Notes: generated from the letters alone by a model not told the origin. A stretch of 64,000 bases of DNA from Telluria beijingensis (GCF_030770395.1 NZ_CP132480.1:1882891-1946890); one strand, 5' to 3'; shown: positions 35,424 to 44,884, numbered from the stretch's first letter. Program-made: numbers and translations.

Positions 35424-35563
35424 GTTGAGTCCCTCTATTGGTTATTGGTGAGACCGATTAAACGCCGAGGCCGCCGCGCACTCTGTGCGGCACCGAACGC
35501 TTATTAAAAAACCAATGAAGCTTATAGAGACGATAGCGACCGACGTTCGATCTACCTCAATCG

Positions 35564-36262
35564 TCAATCACCGTGCAACAGGCCTTCGCGCCACAGCGCG
35601 TCGGCGGCCTCGAACGGCGTCAGGCGGCTGTCGAATTGCTTGCCGTTGCCGGCCAGTTTCACCCAGGCGCGCGTATCGTGGCCGCTGTGCGGCACCGCCA
35701 CGGCGCCGCGCACGCCGCTCAGCCAATCGTGCACGCGCGCATATTCTCCGGGCTGGGTGCGCTGGATCCAGGCCAGCGCCACCAGGTCGGCGAAGCCTTC
35801 CTCGCGCCGGGTGTCGCGCATCGCCTTGGCTGCCGCCAGCAAGGCCGGATCGTGCGAGGTTTCGTTGCCCGTCTCGACGAAGCCGGCCGGCAGCAGGTGC
35901 CACTCGCCCTGGGCGTAGCGCCAGCAGTGGGCCAGTTCGTGCGCGGCCATCGCTTCGATCAGCAGCGCCTGGTCGGCGAGGGGCACCTTGTCCAGCACCT
36001 TCTCGGCGTCGGGATTGCCGCGCATCGACAGCACCAGCTTGCAGCGCCCCTTGGCGAAGCCCATCGCCAGCGGCACCGCGCCGGCCGCCGCCTGCGGCTG
36101 GACGATGATGTCGACCGGCATGTCGATGGATTTCGAGTAATCCAGCACCGGAGCGGCGGCGCGCAGCCAGCGCGATTCCTGCGCGGTCAGCTGGGCGGCC
36201 TGCGATGGAAGCGAAAGGGATGCGGCGACCAGGGCGGCCGCATACAGGAGGGACTTGGACAT
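35564..36262 (-). CDS. exported putative metallopeptidase-like protein (HELAH motif)
   Basis: A 232-residue protein with a signal peptide (about 1-22, ending SQAAQ). The motif AMAAHELAHCWRYAQGEW (about 110) contains HExxH, and a conserved-looking Glu-rich segment RREEGFADLVALAWIQ follows about 45 residues later, where a third zinc ligand would be expected (gluzincin-like EExFAD). The pattern suggests a zinc peptidase, but I recognise no named family. GGAGAAG precedes the start. A TTCC-N4-GGAA dyad lies 23 bp upstream. Confidence 0.7.
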   Translation of the reverse strand: MSKSLLYAAALVAASLSLPSQAAQLTAQESRWLRAAAPVLDYSKSIDMPVDIIVQPQAAAGAVPLAMGFAKGRCKLVLSMRGNPDAEKVLDKVPLADQALLIEAMAAHELAHCWRYAQGEWHLLPAGFVETGNETSHDPALLAAAKAMRDTRREEGFADLVALAWIQRTQPGEYARVHDWLSGVRGAVAVPHSGHDTRAWVKLAGNGKQFDSRLTPFEAADALWREGLLHGD

Positions 36263-36284
36263 GGTGCTTCTCCGTCGAGCTAAA

Positions 36285-36296
36285 TTCCTACTGGAA
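36285..36296. promoter_or_regulatory. TTCC-TACT-GGAA dyad upstream of the HELAH protein
   Basis: The dyad sits 23 bp before the start of the HELAH protein gene. A nearly identical dyad, TTCC-TATT-GGAA, with the same A/T-rich flanks, lies 47 bp before the chemoreceptor gene (38063-38074). The shared position suggests a common regulator, but only two instances are seen. Confidence 0.35.
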
Positions 36297-36347
36297 ATTC
36301 TAGCCCCGAATCAAGCACTACTTTCAGGAAAATATTTCTGTATGTTC

Positions 36348-36375
36348 AAAAAAGCAAGGGCCGCGGCGGCGGCCC
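36348..36375 (-). terminator. terminator after the chemoreceptor gene
   Basis: On the minus strand GGGCCGC and GCGGCCC form a 7-bp stem around a 4-nt loop, followed by TTGC and six T, 10 bp beyond the MCP stop. Confidence 0.75.
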
Positions 36376-36384
36376 CCGGAACGC

Positions 36385-38016
36385 TCAAGCCGCCAGTACG
36401 GGCCGCGGCTTCGCCTGGGTCCGCGCCAGCGCCGGCGTACTCGCCGCGCCGTCCAGGCGGAAGATGCTGACCAGCTGGGCCAGGCGCTCGGCCTCTTCCT
36501 CCAGCGATGCCGCAGCCTGGCTGGCCTGCTGCACCAGTTCCGCGTTCTGGCGCGTGGCGTCGTCGATCTGGCCGATCGCGCCATTGACCTGCTCGATGCC
36601 GGCATTCTGTTCCTCGGTCGCATGGCTGATCTCGGCCATGATGTCGGTGACGCGCTTGACGCCGCTGACGATCTCGTCCATCGTCGCGCCGGCCTGGTCC
36701 ACCAGGCGCGCGCCGGCATCGACCCGCTCGACCGAACTGCCGATCAGGACCTTGATTTCCTTGGCCGCCGCCGCCGAGCGCTGCGCCAGGTTGCGCACCT
36801 CGGTCGCCACCACCGCGAAGCCACGGCCCTGCTCGCCGGCGCGCGCCGCTTCCACGGCTGCATTGAGCGCCAGGATATTGGTCTGGAAGGCGATGCCATC
36901 GATCACGCCGATGATGTCCACGATTTTCTTCGACGACTCGTTGATCGAGGCCATGGTGTGCACGACCTCGGCCACGACCTTGCCGCCGCGCAGCGCCACT
37001 TCGGACGCCGATTCGGCCAGCACATTGGCTTGCCGCGCATTGTCGGCATTCTGGCGCACAGTGCCGGTCAGTTGCTCGACCGAGGCGGCGGTCGCCTGCA
37101 GGGTGTCGTTCTGGCGTTCGGTGCGGCTGGCCAGGTCGCGGTTGCCGTCAGCGATCTCGGTCGACACGCTGCCGATCGCCAGCGTGCCGTTGCGCACCTG
37201 GGCGACGATGCGCACCAGGCTGTCGCGCATGCCCTGCATCGCATACAAGAGGCTGGCGCGGTCGCCCGGACGGGTGACGATTTCCACGCCCAGGTCGCCG
37301 CTGGCGATGGCGGTGACGATCGAGGCCGCATAGTCCGGCTGGCCGCCCAGCTGGCGCAGCAGGCCGCGACTGATGTACCAGGCCGCCAGCGAACCGGCCG
37401 CGATCGCGCCCGCGCACAGCAGCCCCATCCAGCCAAAGAAACCATTGGCCATGCGGCGCGCATTGGCGGCCGCCTCGTTGTTCAGTTGTTCTTGCAGGTC
37501 GATCAGGCGGTTGATGCTGGCCAGCCAGGCGCTGAAGGCCGGCGCCGCTTCTTGCGACAGCAACGCGTTCGCCTCCACGATATTGCCAGCGGCATGCAAC
37601 TCGACCACGCGCGCGATCAGGGGCTTGGTCCGGCTTTCCTGGGCCTTGATCGCGGCCAGTGCGTCCTTCTCTTCGGGCAGGATGTCCTTGCGTTCATTAA
37701 ACAGCGCATCGAGCGGGCCGGCCGAGCGGGCGTAATTGTCGTCCAGTGTGTGGATCAGGGCGATCGGCGCGGCAGCGCCGGCGGCATCGGACGCCAGCAC
37801 CACGTCGCGCAGGGCGATCGCGCGGTCGTGCACGCTGCCGCGGAAATTGATGGCGTGGCGCTGCTTGACGCTGTTGACGTCGTTGATATGATTGAGAACG
37901 CTTTCAATCTGGCCCACGCGGCTGACGGCCAGCGCGACCAAGGCGATCATGAGCAAAAAAACGGCGCCGTAGCCGATAGCCAGCCGGGCGCCGATGGTGA
38001 GATTCCTGGTTTTCAT
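36385..38016 (-). CDS. methyl-accepting chemotaxis protein
   Basis: A 543-residue chemoreceptor. Two transmembrane helices (about 13-33 and 192-213) flank a periplasmic four-helix-bundle sensor of about 155 residues (4HB_MCP type). A HAMP domain (about 215-265) and the cytoplasmic signalling domain follow; the hairpin tip [23 protein letters not shown] is intact (family-conserved block). It senses an unknown ligand and controls CheA. The C-terminus ends in Ala/Pro and has no NWETF-type tether. Its terminator and a TTCC-TATT-GGAA dyad mark it as a single-gene unit. Confidence 0.94.
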   Translation of the reverse strand: MKTRNLTIGARLAIGYGAVFLLMIALVALAVSRVGQIESVLNHINDVNSVKQRHAINFRGSVHDRAIALRDVVLASDAAGAAAPIALIHTLDDNYARSAGPLDALFNERKDILPEEKDALAAIKAQESRTKPLIARVVELHAAGNIVEANALLSQEAAPAFSAWLASINRLIDLQEQLNNEAAANARRMANGFFGWMGLLCAGAIAAGSLAAWYISRGLLRQLGGQPDYAASIVTAIASGDLGVEIVTRPGDRASLLYAMQGMRDSLVRIVAQVRNGTLAIGSVSTEIADGNRDLASRTERQNDTLQATAASVEQLTGTVRQNADNARQANVLAESASEVALRGGKVVAEVVHTMASINESSKKIVDIIGVIDGIAFQTNILALNAAVEAARAGEQGRGFAVVATEVRNLAQRSAAAAKEIKVLIGSSVERVDAGARLVDQAGATMDEIVSGVKRVTDIMAEISHATEEQNAGIEQVNGAIGQIDDATRQNAELVQQASQAAASLEEEAERLAQLVSIFRLDGAASTPALARTQAKPRPVLAA

Positions 38017-38062
38017 ATGAGCACCATGTCTTAGTGTTAGTTATAAGAAAATACATAGGTAT

Positions 38063-38074
38063 TTCCTATTGGAA
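38063..38074. promoter_or_regulatory. TTCC-TATT-GGAA dyad upstream of the chemoreceptor gene
   Basis: Second instance of the dyad seen at 36285-36296, with A/T-rich flanks (GGTATTTCCTATTGGAAACC). It lies 47 bp upstream of the MCP start, a position suited to a promoter-proximal operator. Confidence 0.35.
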
Positions 38075-38119
38075 ACCAAATCACTATAGCATGGTGCTGC
38101 GCAGTGTGCTTACGGCGCC

Positions 38120-39853
38120 TTAGTTTGCCTTGCCAAGCAGGCTGTCGGCCGTCACGAACGCCGGACGGATATCGTTCGGCACCGCCTTCAGCTTGTCGAG
38201 CGCCCTGCGCACCTCGGGCCGGATCACCACGTATTTGTCCATCATCGCCTTGGCGCGCGCATGGTCGCCGGTGGCTTCGATGGTCAGGAACTCGCGGTCC
38301 AGCTCGATCACGGCGCCCTTAATCTTCTTGAAGTCGACCGAGAAGGTGCCGTCGTCATGGGCGACAAAGCCGCCCTTGTCGAGCAGGTAGTTGACCTGGA
38401 TCGCCATGCCGCGCGCGTGCGACGAGCCCAGGCCGAAATGCAGGGTGCGGAAGCTCGAGGCCAGGAAGGTGTTGTACAGCTTGCGCTCGGCCGCCGCGCC
38501 CTGCCCCAGGGTATCCTTCAGCAGCCCCTTGTCCATCATGTACTGCAGCGCCCACAGGCCGGTGATGTCGGCCTTGGCTTCCTCGATGGTCGAATAGGTT
38601 TCCTTCAGGTCCTGGCGCGGGGTCGAATCCTTGCCGTCCTTCTTCGTGTGGTGCGGCCCCAGGCCGTGCATGATCTCGTGCGCCAGGATGTGGGTGAAGA
38701 AGGAGTCGAAGTCCAGGTCCTTCTGGTCGGCGGGCTTGAGCACCTGCTTGCTGATCGGGGTCAGCGTGGACGCGAATTTCGCCTGCTGCACGTTCTTGAG
38801 CATCACGCGCTTGGAACCGCGTTCGCGGATCACGCGCTCGTCGTTCGGCAGATTGTAGGCCGCGGTCTGCACACCCATATTGCCGTCGCCGGCGCCATAG
38901 ACTTCATTCACCACCACCATCGGCGCGATGGCGCCGACCTTCGGGTTGCGGTACTGCTTGTCGAGCGGCAGATTGTCTTCGAGTTCCTGCAGGTGCTTGC
39001 CGAAGAAGTCCAGCTTGGCCGTCTCCTTGGGGTCGCGGATGCTCACATAGGCTTCGAAGGCCGCCTTGTAGCCGAACAGCTCGTCGTTATAGGTTTCGTA
39101 CGGCCCGATGGTCACGTCGACCGGCGAGTCGAGGTCCATCCAGGCGAAATCCGAGGCCAGGTAGTCGTTACTCAGGAAGGCGTCGGCGCGCAAGGTCAGG
39201 AATTTCTTGAGCGAGGCGTTGTCGGTGGATGCCGCCGCTTCACGCAGCAGCTTGGCCAGCTGTTCCAGCTCGGGGCGGTATTCGTCCGAATACTTCACGG
39301 TGCGCAGCTTGCCGTCCGGGCCGGTGCGGATCACGGTGAAGAACCACTGCGCGTCCTTTTTCTGTTCGGGCGCCAGGCCGTCGATCCAGTTTTCCAGCGA
39401 GGCCTTGGTGGCGCCTTCCGGGTAGAAGTTGGCGCCTTCGGGCTTGCGCGCCGGGATCTCGATGCCGGCGTAATCGGCCGGCATGAACGAGGCATTGTTG
39501 TCGAGGTTCGACCACGGGCCCTTGTTGAGCCAGAAGGCGTCCAGGCGCGCGCGGCCGAGCGGCGTGGTGTCTTTCTTGAGCGCCTTCCACAGCGCTTCGT
39601 TGTGGGCCCAGCGCTGGCGCAGCTGCAAGGTGTCGATGATCTTCGCCGCCTCGATGAGCTTGACGATGGCGGCGCGGTCGCCTTTTGACAGGTGCGCCAC
39701 GTCGGCGCGCAGTTCGACCGGGGCGAAACGCTTCGCCATGGCCTGCAGTTGCTCGGCCGTGGCAACGGTCGGCGCCGTTTGCGCATGCACGGCCGGTGCA
39801 AAGGCAGCGCCGATGGCGGCGCACAGTACGAGTGGTGCGAGGAACTTCTTCAT
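38120..39853 (-). CDS. exported zinc hydrolase of the dipeptidyl-peptidase III (M49)-like group
   Basis: A 577-residue protein with a signal peptide (about 1-24, VHAQT). The metal motif AHEIMHGLGPHH and the downstream TIEEAKADITGLWAL block match the M49-like domain fused to plant NUDT3 proteins; the classic DPP III HELLGH/EECRAE motifs are related. The two His, the first Glu and the EEAKAD Glu are the expected zinc and catalytic ligands. It is predicted to be periplasmic, unlike most cytosolic DPP III. The start is fixed by GGGAGAG. It lies 34 bp downstream of the nodT-like gene on the same strand. Confidence 0.82.
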   Translation of the reverse strand: MKKFLAPLVLCAAIGAAFAPAVHAQTAPTVATAEQLQAMAKRFAPVELRADVAHLSKGDRAAIVKLIEAAKIIDTLQLRQRWAHNEALWKALKKDTTPLGRARLDAFWLNKGPWSNLDNNASFMPADYAGIEIPARKPEGANFYPEGATKASLENWIDGLAPEQKKDAQWFFTVIRTGPDGKLRTVKYSDEYRPELEQLAKLLREAAASTDNASLKKFLTLRADAFLSNDYLASDFAWMDLDSPVDVTIGPYETYNDELFGYKAAFEAYVSIRDPKETAKLDFFGKHLQELEDNLPLDKQYRNPKVGAIAPMVVVNEVYGAGDGNMGVQTAAYNLPNDERVIRERGSKRVMLKNVQQAKFASTLTPISKQVLKPADQKDLDFDSFFTHILAHEIMHGLGPHHTKKDGKDSTPRQDLKETYSTIEEAKADITGLWALQYMMDKGLLKDTLGQGAAAERKLYNTFLASSFRTLHFGLGSSHARGMAIQVNYLLDKGGFVAHDDGTFSVDFKKIKGAVIELDREFLTIEATGDHARAKAMMDKYVVIRPEVRRALDKLKAVPNDIRPAFVTADSLLGKAN

Positions 39854-39887
39854 GGTCTCTCCCGGATCCTGGATGGTAACGGTGAGA

Positions 39888-41333
39888 TTATCGCACCGTG
39901 GCCAACGCCTCTCCCTGTTCCCACCCACCGCCCAAGGCCCGCGCCACCGCCACCGTCGCCAGCAGGCGCTGGGTACGGATCTGCGCCGCCGCCCGATCGG
40001 CGGCCAGATTGCTGCGCTGGGCATCGGTCACATCGAGATAGGTCGACACGCCGCGCTCATACCGCGCCTGCGCCACCAGCAAGGCGCGCGCCGCCGCCTG
40101 CTGCGATTCGGCCTGCGCCTCGCCCTGCTGCCGGCGCTGGCGCAGGTCGGACAGCGCATCTTCCACTTCGCGCAGCGCCGTCAACAGCCTGGTTTCATGA
40201 TTCGCCACCGCCTCGTCATACCGCGCCCTGGCCAGCGCCAGGTTGGCGCGATTGCGCCCGCCATCGAACACCGGCAGCGACAAGGCCAGCGGCCCGGCCG
40301 AGAACTGGCGCGCGCCGCCGCTCGTCAAATCGTTCAGGCTTTGCGAGGCATAGCCGAAATTCCCGGTCAGCGACAGCGCCGGATAGAAAGCGCCTTCGGC
40401 CACGCCGATCTGCGCATTGGCCGCCTTCAACTGCGCCACGCTGGCCGCCAGGTCGGGCCGCTGGCCCACCAGGCTGGCCGGCAGGCCGACCGGAATCGCG
40501 GGCGGCTGCGGCAGTTGCAAGGTCGGCGTCGCCGCCACCAGCGGCGCGCTGGGCGAGCTGCCGACCAGCGTGGCCAGCGCGTGCTCGACCAGGTTGCGCT
40601 GGCGCTGCACCTCGTGCAGGTCGGTTTCGGCATTGGCGCGCTCGATGCGGGCGCGCGACACATCCAGCTCGTTCGACAGGCCGCCGTTGAAGCGCGCTTC
40701 CACCAACTCTTGCGACTCGCGCCGCGTGGCCAGCGCATCACGCAGGATCGCCAGTTCGGCATCCAGTCCGCGCAACTGCCAGTACGACGATGCGACCTGG
40801 CTCGAGAGCAGCAGGATCACGCCATCGCGGTCATCCTGCGCCGCCAGCGCCTGGGCGTCGCTGGCTTCGACCACCCTACGCACGCGGCCCCACAAGTCCA
40901 GCTCATACGATAGCGAAGCGCCGACCGTGTAGTTGTTGCCCTCGATCGAACGCCCGCCCAGGGCCAGGCCCTGCGATGTCTCGGCCGAGGTGCGGGCATT
41001 CGACACGCCGGCGCCGACCGACACGCTCGGCAGCTGGCCGGCGCGCACCACGCCCAGTTGCGCCTGCGCCTGCAACAGGCGCTGGGCGGCGGCCTTGACG
41101 CCCGGGTTGTCGTTCAAAGCGCGGGTTTCGAGGCTGTCGAGGGTGGCGTCGTTGAACACGGTCCACCAGCTGGCGGGCAGGCGCGCCTCATTGGCATCAT
41201 GCGCCGCGCCGGCGTCGAGGTGACGGAAGGCCGTCTGCGCCGGCGCGGCGGGCGCCTGGAAATCCGGGCCGAGGGTGGTGCAGCCGCTGACCAGGGTGGC
41301 GATCGCGAGGACAGTGGCGAGTGGTTTGAACAT
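39888..41333 (-). CDS. NodT-family outer-membrane efflux lipoprotein
   Basis: A 481-residue TolC-like channel protein of the NodT subgroup. The lipoprotein signal has its lipobox at LVSGC (about 14-18). Two OEP repeats follow (LETRALNDNPGVKAAAQRLL; LSLPVFDGGRNRANLALARA), with NYTVGASLSYELDLWGRVRR as a family landmark. It provides the outer-membrane exit for the EmrAB-type pump encoded upstream in the same transcript. An in-frame ATG five codons earlier (41348) is possible. Confidence 0.93.
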   Translation of the reverse strand: MFKPLATVLAIATLVSGCTTLGPDFQAPAAPAQTAFRHLDAGAAHDANEARLPASWWTVFNDATLDSLETRALNDNPGVKAAAQRLLQAQAQLGVVRAGQLPSVSVGAGVSNARTSAETSQGLALGGRSIEGNNYTVGASLSYELDLWGRVRRVVEASDAQALAAQDDRDGVILLLSSQVASSYWQLRGLDAELAILRDALATRRESQELVEARFNGGLSNELDVSRARIERANAETDLHEVQRQRNLVEHALATLVGSSPSAPLVAATPTLQLPQPPAIPVGLPASLVGQRPDLAASVAQLKAANAQIGVAEGAFYPALSLTGNFGYASQSLNDLTSGGARQFSAGPLALSLPVFDGGRNRANLALARARYDEAVANHETRLLTALREVEDALSDLRQRRQQGEAQAESQQAAARALLVAQARYERGVSTYLDVTDAQRSNLAADRAAAQIRTQRLLATVAVARALGGGWEQGEALATVR

Positions 41334-41365
41334 GGTTGATCTCTTCATTCGAATTCAGTGAACGC

Positions 41366-42970
41366 TCAATGAGCACCCGAGCCGCCGCCCGGCGACTTGA
41401 CCTTGTCGGCCATCCAGATCGCGGCGATGCAGGCGATCAGGATCATGCCGATGATCCAGAAGCCGTCGTTATAGGCCATGACATAGGCTTCGCGCCGCAC
41501 CAGGCGGTCGACCACGGCCAGCGCCTGGCTGGCGGCGCTCGCGGGGTCGATGCCGCTGGCGATGAAGCCTTGCGTCAGCTGGTCCAGGCGTTCCTGGGTG
41601 GCCGGCGCGTAGGTCGAGACGGCTTCGCCGATGCGCGCCGAATGGAAGTGTTCGCGGTTGGTGAGCGAGGTCGCCAGCAGCGCGATGCCGATCGAGCCGC
41701 CCAGGTTGCGGGTCATGTTGAACAGGCTCGAGGCCGAACCCATTTCGCTCTGCGGCAGGCCCGACATCGCGAAGTTCGACAAGGTGAGCATCACGAAGGG
41801 CTGGCCGATGGCGCGCACGACTTGCGTCCACATCAGCTGGTCGTAGCCGGTGGTAGCGTCCATATAGGCGTTCATGATGCACGAGATGCCGAACATGAAC
41901 AGGCCGAAGCTGCACAGGATGCGGTTGTCGACTTTCGAGGACAACCTGGCCGCGAACGGCATCACCAGCAGCTGCGGCAGCCCCATCCAGGCGATCACTT
42001 CGCCGATCTGCATCGGCGTATAGCCGGCGATCTGGCCCAGGTACAGCGGCAGCAGGTATGAGGAACCATACAGGCCCATGCCGATCACTGCCGACAGCGT
42101 GGTCGCGACCAGGAAGTTACGCTGGCCATACAGGCGCAGGTTGACGAACGGCTCGGGCTTCGAGAAACTCAGCGCCACCCAGCCCAGGAGGCCGATGAGC
42201 GACAACGAGGCAAACGCCACGATGAAGCTCGAATCGAACCAGTCCTTCGAGTTGCCCTCTTCGAGGAAGATCGTCAGGCAGGCCAGGCCCATCGCCATCA
42301 GCGCGATGCCGAGCCAGTCGGCCTTCACCAGCGTTTTAAAATTGGCCTTCTCGGGTTTCAAGCCCCAGGCCATGCCGGCGATCAGCAGCACGCCCGGCAC
42401 CCAGTTGATGTAGAAGATCGAGGGCCAGCCATACAGCTCCGACAGGTAGCCGCCCAGGGTCGGGCCCATGGCCGGCGCCAGCGTGGCGGTGAGGCCGAAG
42501 ATGGCCATGCCGGTCGCGCGCTTGGTCGGCGGCAGCAGGGTCATCACGAGGGTCAGCGCCATCGGGATCAGCGCGCCGCCGGTAAAGCCCTGCAGCATGC
42601 GGAACACGATCATGCTTTCCAGGCTCCAGGCCGCGCCGCACAGGGTCGAGAACACGAGGAACAGCGTGGTGGTGCCGATCATGTAGTTGCGCACGCCGAA
42701 GGCGCGCGTGAACAGCCCGGTCAGCGGGATCACGACGATCTCGGCGCACAGATAGGCGGTCGAGATCCACGAGCCTTCTTCCTGGGTGGCCGACAGCGTG
42801 CCGAGGATGTCGCGCAGCGAGGAATTGGTGATCTGGATGTCGAGCACCGCCATGAAGGCGCCCAGCATGCCGGCGGCGACCGCGATCCAGGTGCGCAGGT
42901 CCACGGCCGCGCCATTGCTTGGCGCTCCGGGCACGGCGCCCAGGCCCGCGGGTTTGCTCAGGGAGGTCAT
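41366..42970 (-). CDS. emrB: EmrB-type MFS multidrug exporter (DHA2 family)
   Basis: A 534-residue inner-membrane transporter with fourteen helices. AVLDIQITNSSLRDILGTLS, GSWISTAYLCAEIVVIPLTG and FRMLQGFTGGALIPMALTL are DHA2 signature blocks. It uses the proton gradient to expel hydrophobic compounds and works with EmrA and the NodT channel to cross both membranes. It begins 9 bp after emrA. The substrate is unknown; the divergent TetR gene suggests induction by the exported compound. Confidence 0.93.
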   Translation of the reverse strand: MTSLSKPAGLGAVPGAPSNGAAVDLRTWIAVAAGMLGAFMAVLDIQITNSSLRDILGTLSATQEEGSWISTAYLCAEIVVIPLTGLFTRAFGVRNYMIGTTTLFLVFSTLCGAAWSLESMIVFRMLQGFTGGALIPMALTLVMTLLPPTKRATGMAIFGLTATLAPAMGPTLGGYLSELYGWPSIFYINWVPGVLLIAGMAWGLKPEKANFKTLVKADWLGIALMAMGLACLTIFLEEGNSKDWFDSSFIVAFASLSLIGLLGWVALSFSKPEPFVNLRLYGQRNFLVATTLSAVIGMGLYGSSYLLPLYLGQIAGYTPMQIGEVIAWMGLPQLLVMPFAARLSSKVDNRILCSFGLFMFGISCIMNAYMDATTGYDQLMWTQVVRAIGQPFVMLTLSNFAMSGLPQSEMGSASSLFNMTRNLGGSIGIALLATSLTNREHFHSARIGEAVSTYAPATQERLDQLTQGFIASGIDPASAASQALAVVDRLVRREAYVMAYNDGFWIIGMILIACIAAIWMADKVKSPGGGSGAH

Positions 42971-42979
42971 GGCGGATGC

Positions 42980-44122
42980 TTAGTGGACGGCGGCGGTCTG
43001 GGTCGGCTTCGCGGCGTCCTGGCCCAGTTCGACCTCGGCCACCACCGACATGCCGGGCACCAGGCGGCCGGCGTATTTCTTCACGTCCTGCGGGTCGAGC
43101 GTGATCTTGACCGGCACCCGCTGCACGATCTTGGTGAAGTTGCCGGTCGCGTTATCGGCCGGCAGCAGCGCAAACTGGTTGCCCGAGGCCGGCGCGAAGC
43201 TGTCCACGCGGCCCACCAGGTGGTGCTCGGGCAGCGCATCGACTGCCAGGTGCACCGCCTGTCCCGGCGCCAGGCCAGAGAGCTGGGTTTCCTTGAAGTT
43301 GGCGACCACCCACACATTGTCTTCGACCACGGCCAGCAGGGCCTGGCCCGGCTGCACGCGCACGCCGACTTCGACGCTGCGGCGGCCGACCCGGCCATCC
43401 ACCGGCGCGACGATGCGGTTATAGGCCAGTTGCTGGCGCGCGTCCTTCAGCTGCGCCTCCAGCACTTTCACCTGCGCCTTGAGCACCTCGCTGCCCGCTT
43501 CGGCAGCGCCGATCTGGGCCTGGGCGGCGGCGGCATTGTCGCGGCGCGCGGCCAGGTCGGCCACGGCGGCGGCGCGCGCGGCGCTCGAGGCGTCCACCTC
43601 GGCCTTCGATACCGCCTTCATGGTGTCGTTGTACAGCTGGCCGAAGCGCTCGGCATCCTGGCGCGCGCGCAGCAGCTGGGCTTCGGACTGCTTGACCTGG
43701 GCGCCGGCGGCGCCGGCCTGCGCGCGCACCTGCTGCAGCTGGGCGTCGGACTGCTTCAGTTGCTGCTGCACGCTGGCGATCTGGGCCTCGATCTGCTCGA
43801 CCCGCACGGCATGGTCGGCCGGGTCCAGCTCGGCGATCGTGTCGCCCGCCTTCACCAGCTGGTTATCGTCGACCAGGACCCTGGTGACCACGCCGGCCAC
43901 GCGCGACGACACCTGGTGCACGCGCCCGGTGACGTAGGCATTCTCGGTCTCGACATAGTGATGGCTGCGATACCACATGCGCCCGCCGGCGCCGAGCGCC
44001 ACCAGCGCGATCACGCCGACCACGGCCAGCACGCGCTTGTTGGGAGGCGTCTTCGCCGGGGCGCCGCCCGCCGGGGATTGTGTCGCGCTCGCCTGCCCTG
44101 CCGTGCTGTGCATCTCTGCCAT
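42980..44122 (-). CDS. emrA: EmrA/HlyD-family membrane fusion protein
   Basis: A 380-residue periplasmic adaptor. One N-terminal helix (about 30-50, VLAVVGVIALVALGAGGRMW) anchors it. Next come a split biotinyl-lipoyl domain (VTGRVHQVSSRVAGVVTRVL), a long alpha-helical hairpin rich in Gln/Ala (about 105-215), and a beta-barrel (VRVQPGQALLAVVEDNVWVVANF). It links EmrB with the outer-membrane channel. It is the first gene of emrA-emrB-nodT and is divergent from the TetR regulator. GGAGCAGGACC precedes the ATG. Confidence 0.94.
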   Translation of the reverse strand: MAEMHSTAGQASATQSPAGGAPAKTPPNKRVLAVVGVIALVALGAGGRMWYRSHHYVETENAYVTGRVHQVSSRVAGVVTRVLVDDNQLVKAGDTIAELDPADHAVRVEQIEAQIASVQQQLKQSDAQLQQVRAQAGAAGAQVKQSEAQLLRARQDAERFGQLYNDTMKAVSKAEVDASSAARAAAVADLAARRDNAAAAQAQIGAAEAGSEVLKAQVKVLEAQLKDARQQLAYNRIVAPVDGRVGRRSVEVGVRVQPGQALLAVVEDNVWVVANFKETQLSGLAPGQAVHLAVDALPEHHLVGRVDSFAPASGNQFALLPADNATGNFTKIVQRVPVKITLDPQDVKKYAGRLVPGMSVVAEVELGQDAAKPTQTAAVH

Positions 44123-44189
44123 GGTCCTGCTCCGAAATGAAATGAAATGGGTTCATCGCATTATTTGCCAGCAATACGCCAAAGTCAAG

Positions 44190-44213
44190 AAATGAAACGG
44201 TTGCGTTTCATTT
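44190..44213. promoter_or_regulatory. 24-bp palindromic operator in the emrA-tetR divergent gap
   Basis: AAATGAAACG and CGTTTCATTT are perfect 10-bp arms around GTTG. The right arm overlaps TTGCGT, a plausible -35 for the tetR gene. A weaker related dyad, ATGAA...TTCAT, lies near 44142-44156 closer to emrA. Size, symmetry and location fit a TetR-family operator controlling both directions. Confidence 0.75.
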
Positions 44214-44236
44214 TGGTTTGCACTAGAGTCCTTGCC

Positions 44237-44884
44237 ATGAGCATTCCACCGTCCTGCACCAAGCCGGCCGGCCGTCCCAAGGCCGCCGACATCGAAGCCC
44301 GCAACCAGGAATTGATCGAGGCCGCTTGCCGTCTCTTCCTGGAACATGGTTACACGCGCGTCAGCCTGGAAACGATCGCGCGCGAGGCACGGGTGGCGGT
44401 GCGCACCATCTACGTGAAATTCGGCGGCAAGGCCGGGTTGCTCAGGGCTGCGCTGGCGTCGCGCCGCGAGCGCCTGTTCGGCGAGCACGCCGTCGACACC
44501 GATATGCGGCCGCTGCGCGAGGTCATCGACGATTTCGCGCGCGACTTCTACGCCCTGCTGATCGCGCCGGAAGCGATTGCCATGCAGCGCGTCGTGATCG
44601 CCGAGGCTGGCAGTAACCCCGAACTGGCGGAAGCGTTCTTCGAAGGGGGACCGCGCATGACGCGTGAAATGCTGGAGCGCTATTTCAGGCGTCCTGACGT
44701 GCGCAGCCAGTTGCACGACGACGTTCCGCTGGAAATGCTGCCGGCGCACCTGATCGGCTGCATCGGCGGCGATCCAATGGGCCGCTTCCTGTTCCCTGAC
44801 GCCGAGCCGACCGGCGACGAGGCGCGCGCGCAATTGGCGGCCCGGCTCGAACTGTTTTATCGCAGCGTATTAAAGAATTGTTGA
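44237..44884 (+). CDS. TetR-family transcriptional repressor
   Basis: A 215-residue regulator with an N-terminal helix-turn-helix (ACRLFLEHGYTRVSLETIAREARVAV... recognition helix ending TIYVKFGGK) and a C-terminal ligand domain of the TetR_C type (EAFFEGGPRMTREMLERYF). It is divergent from emrA and almost certainly represses emrAB-nodT through the palindrome in the gap. The start ATG at 44237 is chosen because an upstream in-frame start would run through the operator. The Shine-Dalgarno is weak. Confidence 0.92.
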   Translation: MSIPPSCTKPAGRPKAADIEARNQELIEAACRLFLEHGYTRVSLETIAREARVAVRTIYVKFGGKAGLLRAALASRRERLFGEHAVDTDMRPLREVIDDFARDFYALLIAPEAIAMQRVVIAEAGSNPELAEAFFEGGPRMTREMLERYFRRPDVRSQLHDDVPLEMLPAHLIGCIGGDPMGRFLFPDAEPTGDEARAQLAARLELFYRSVLKNC

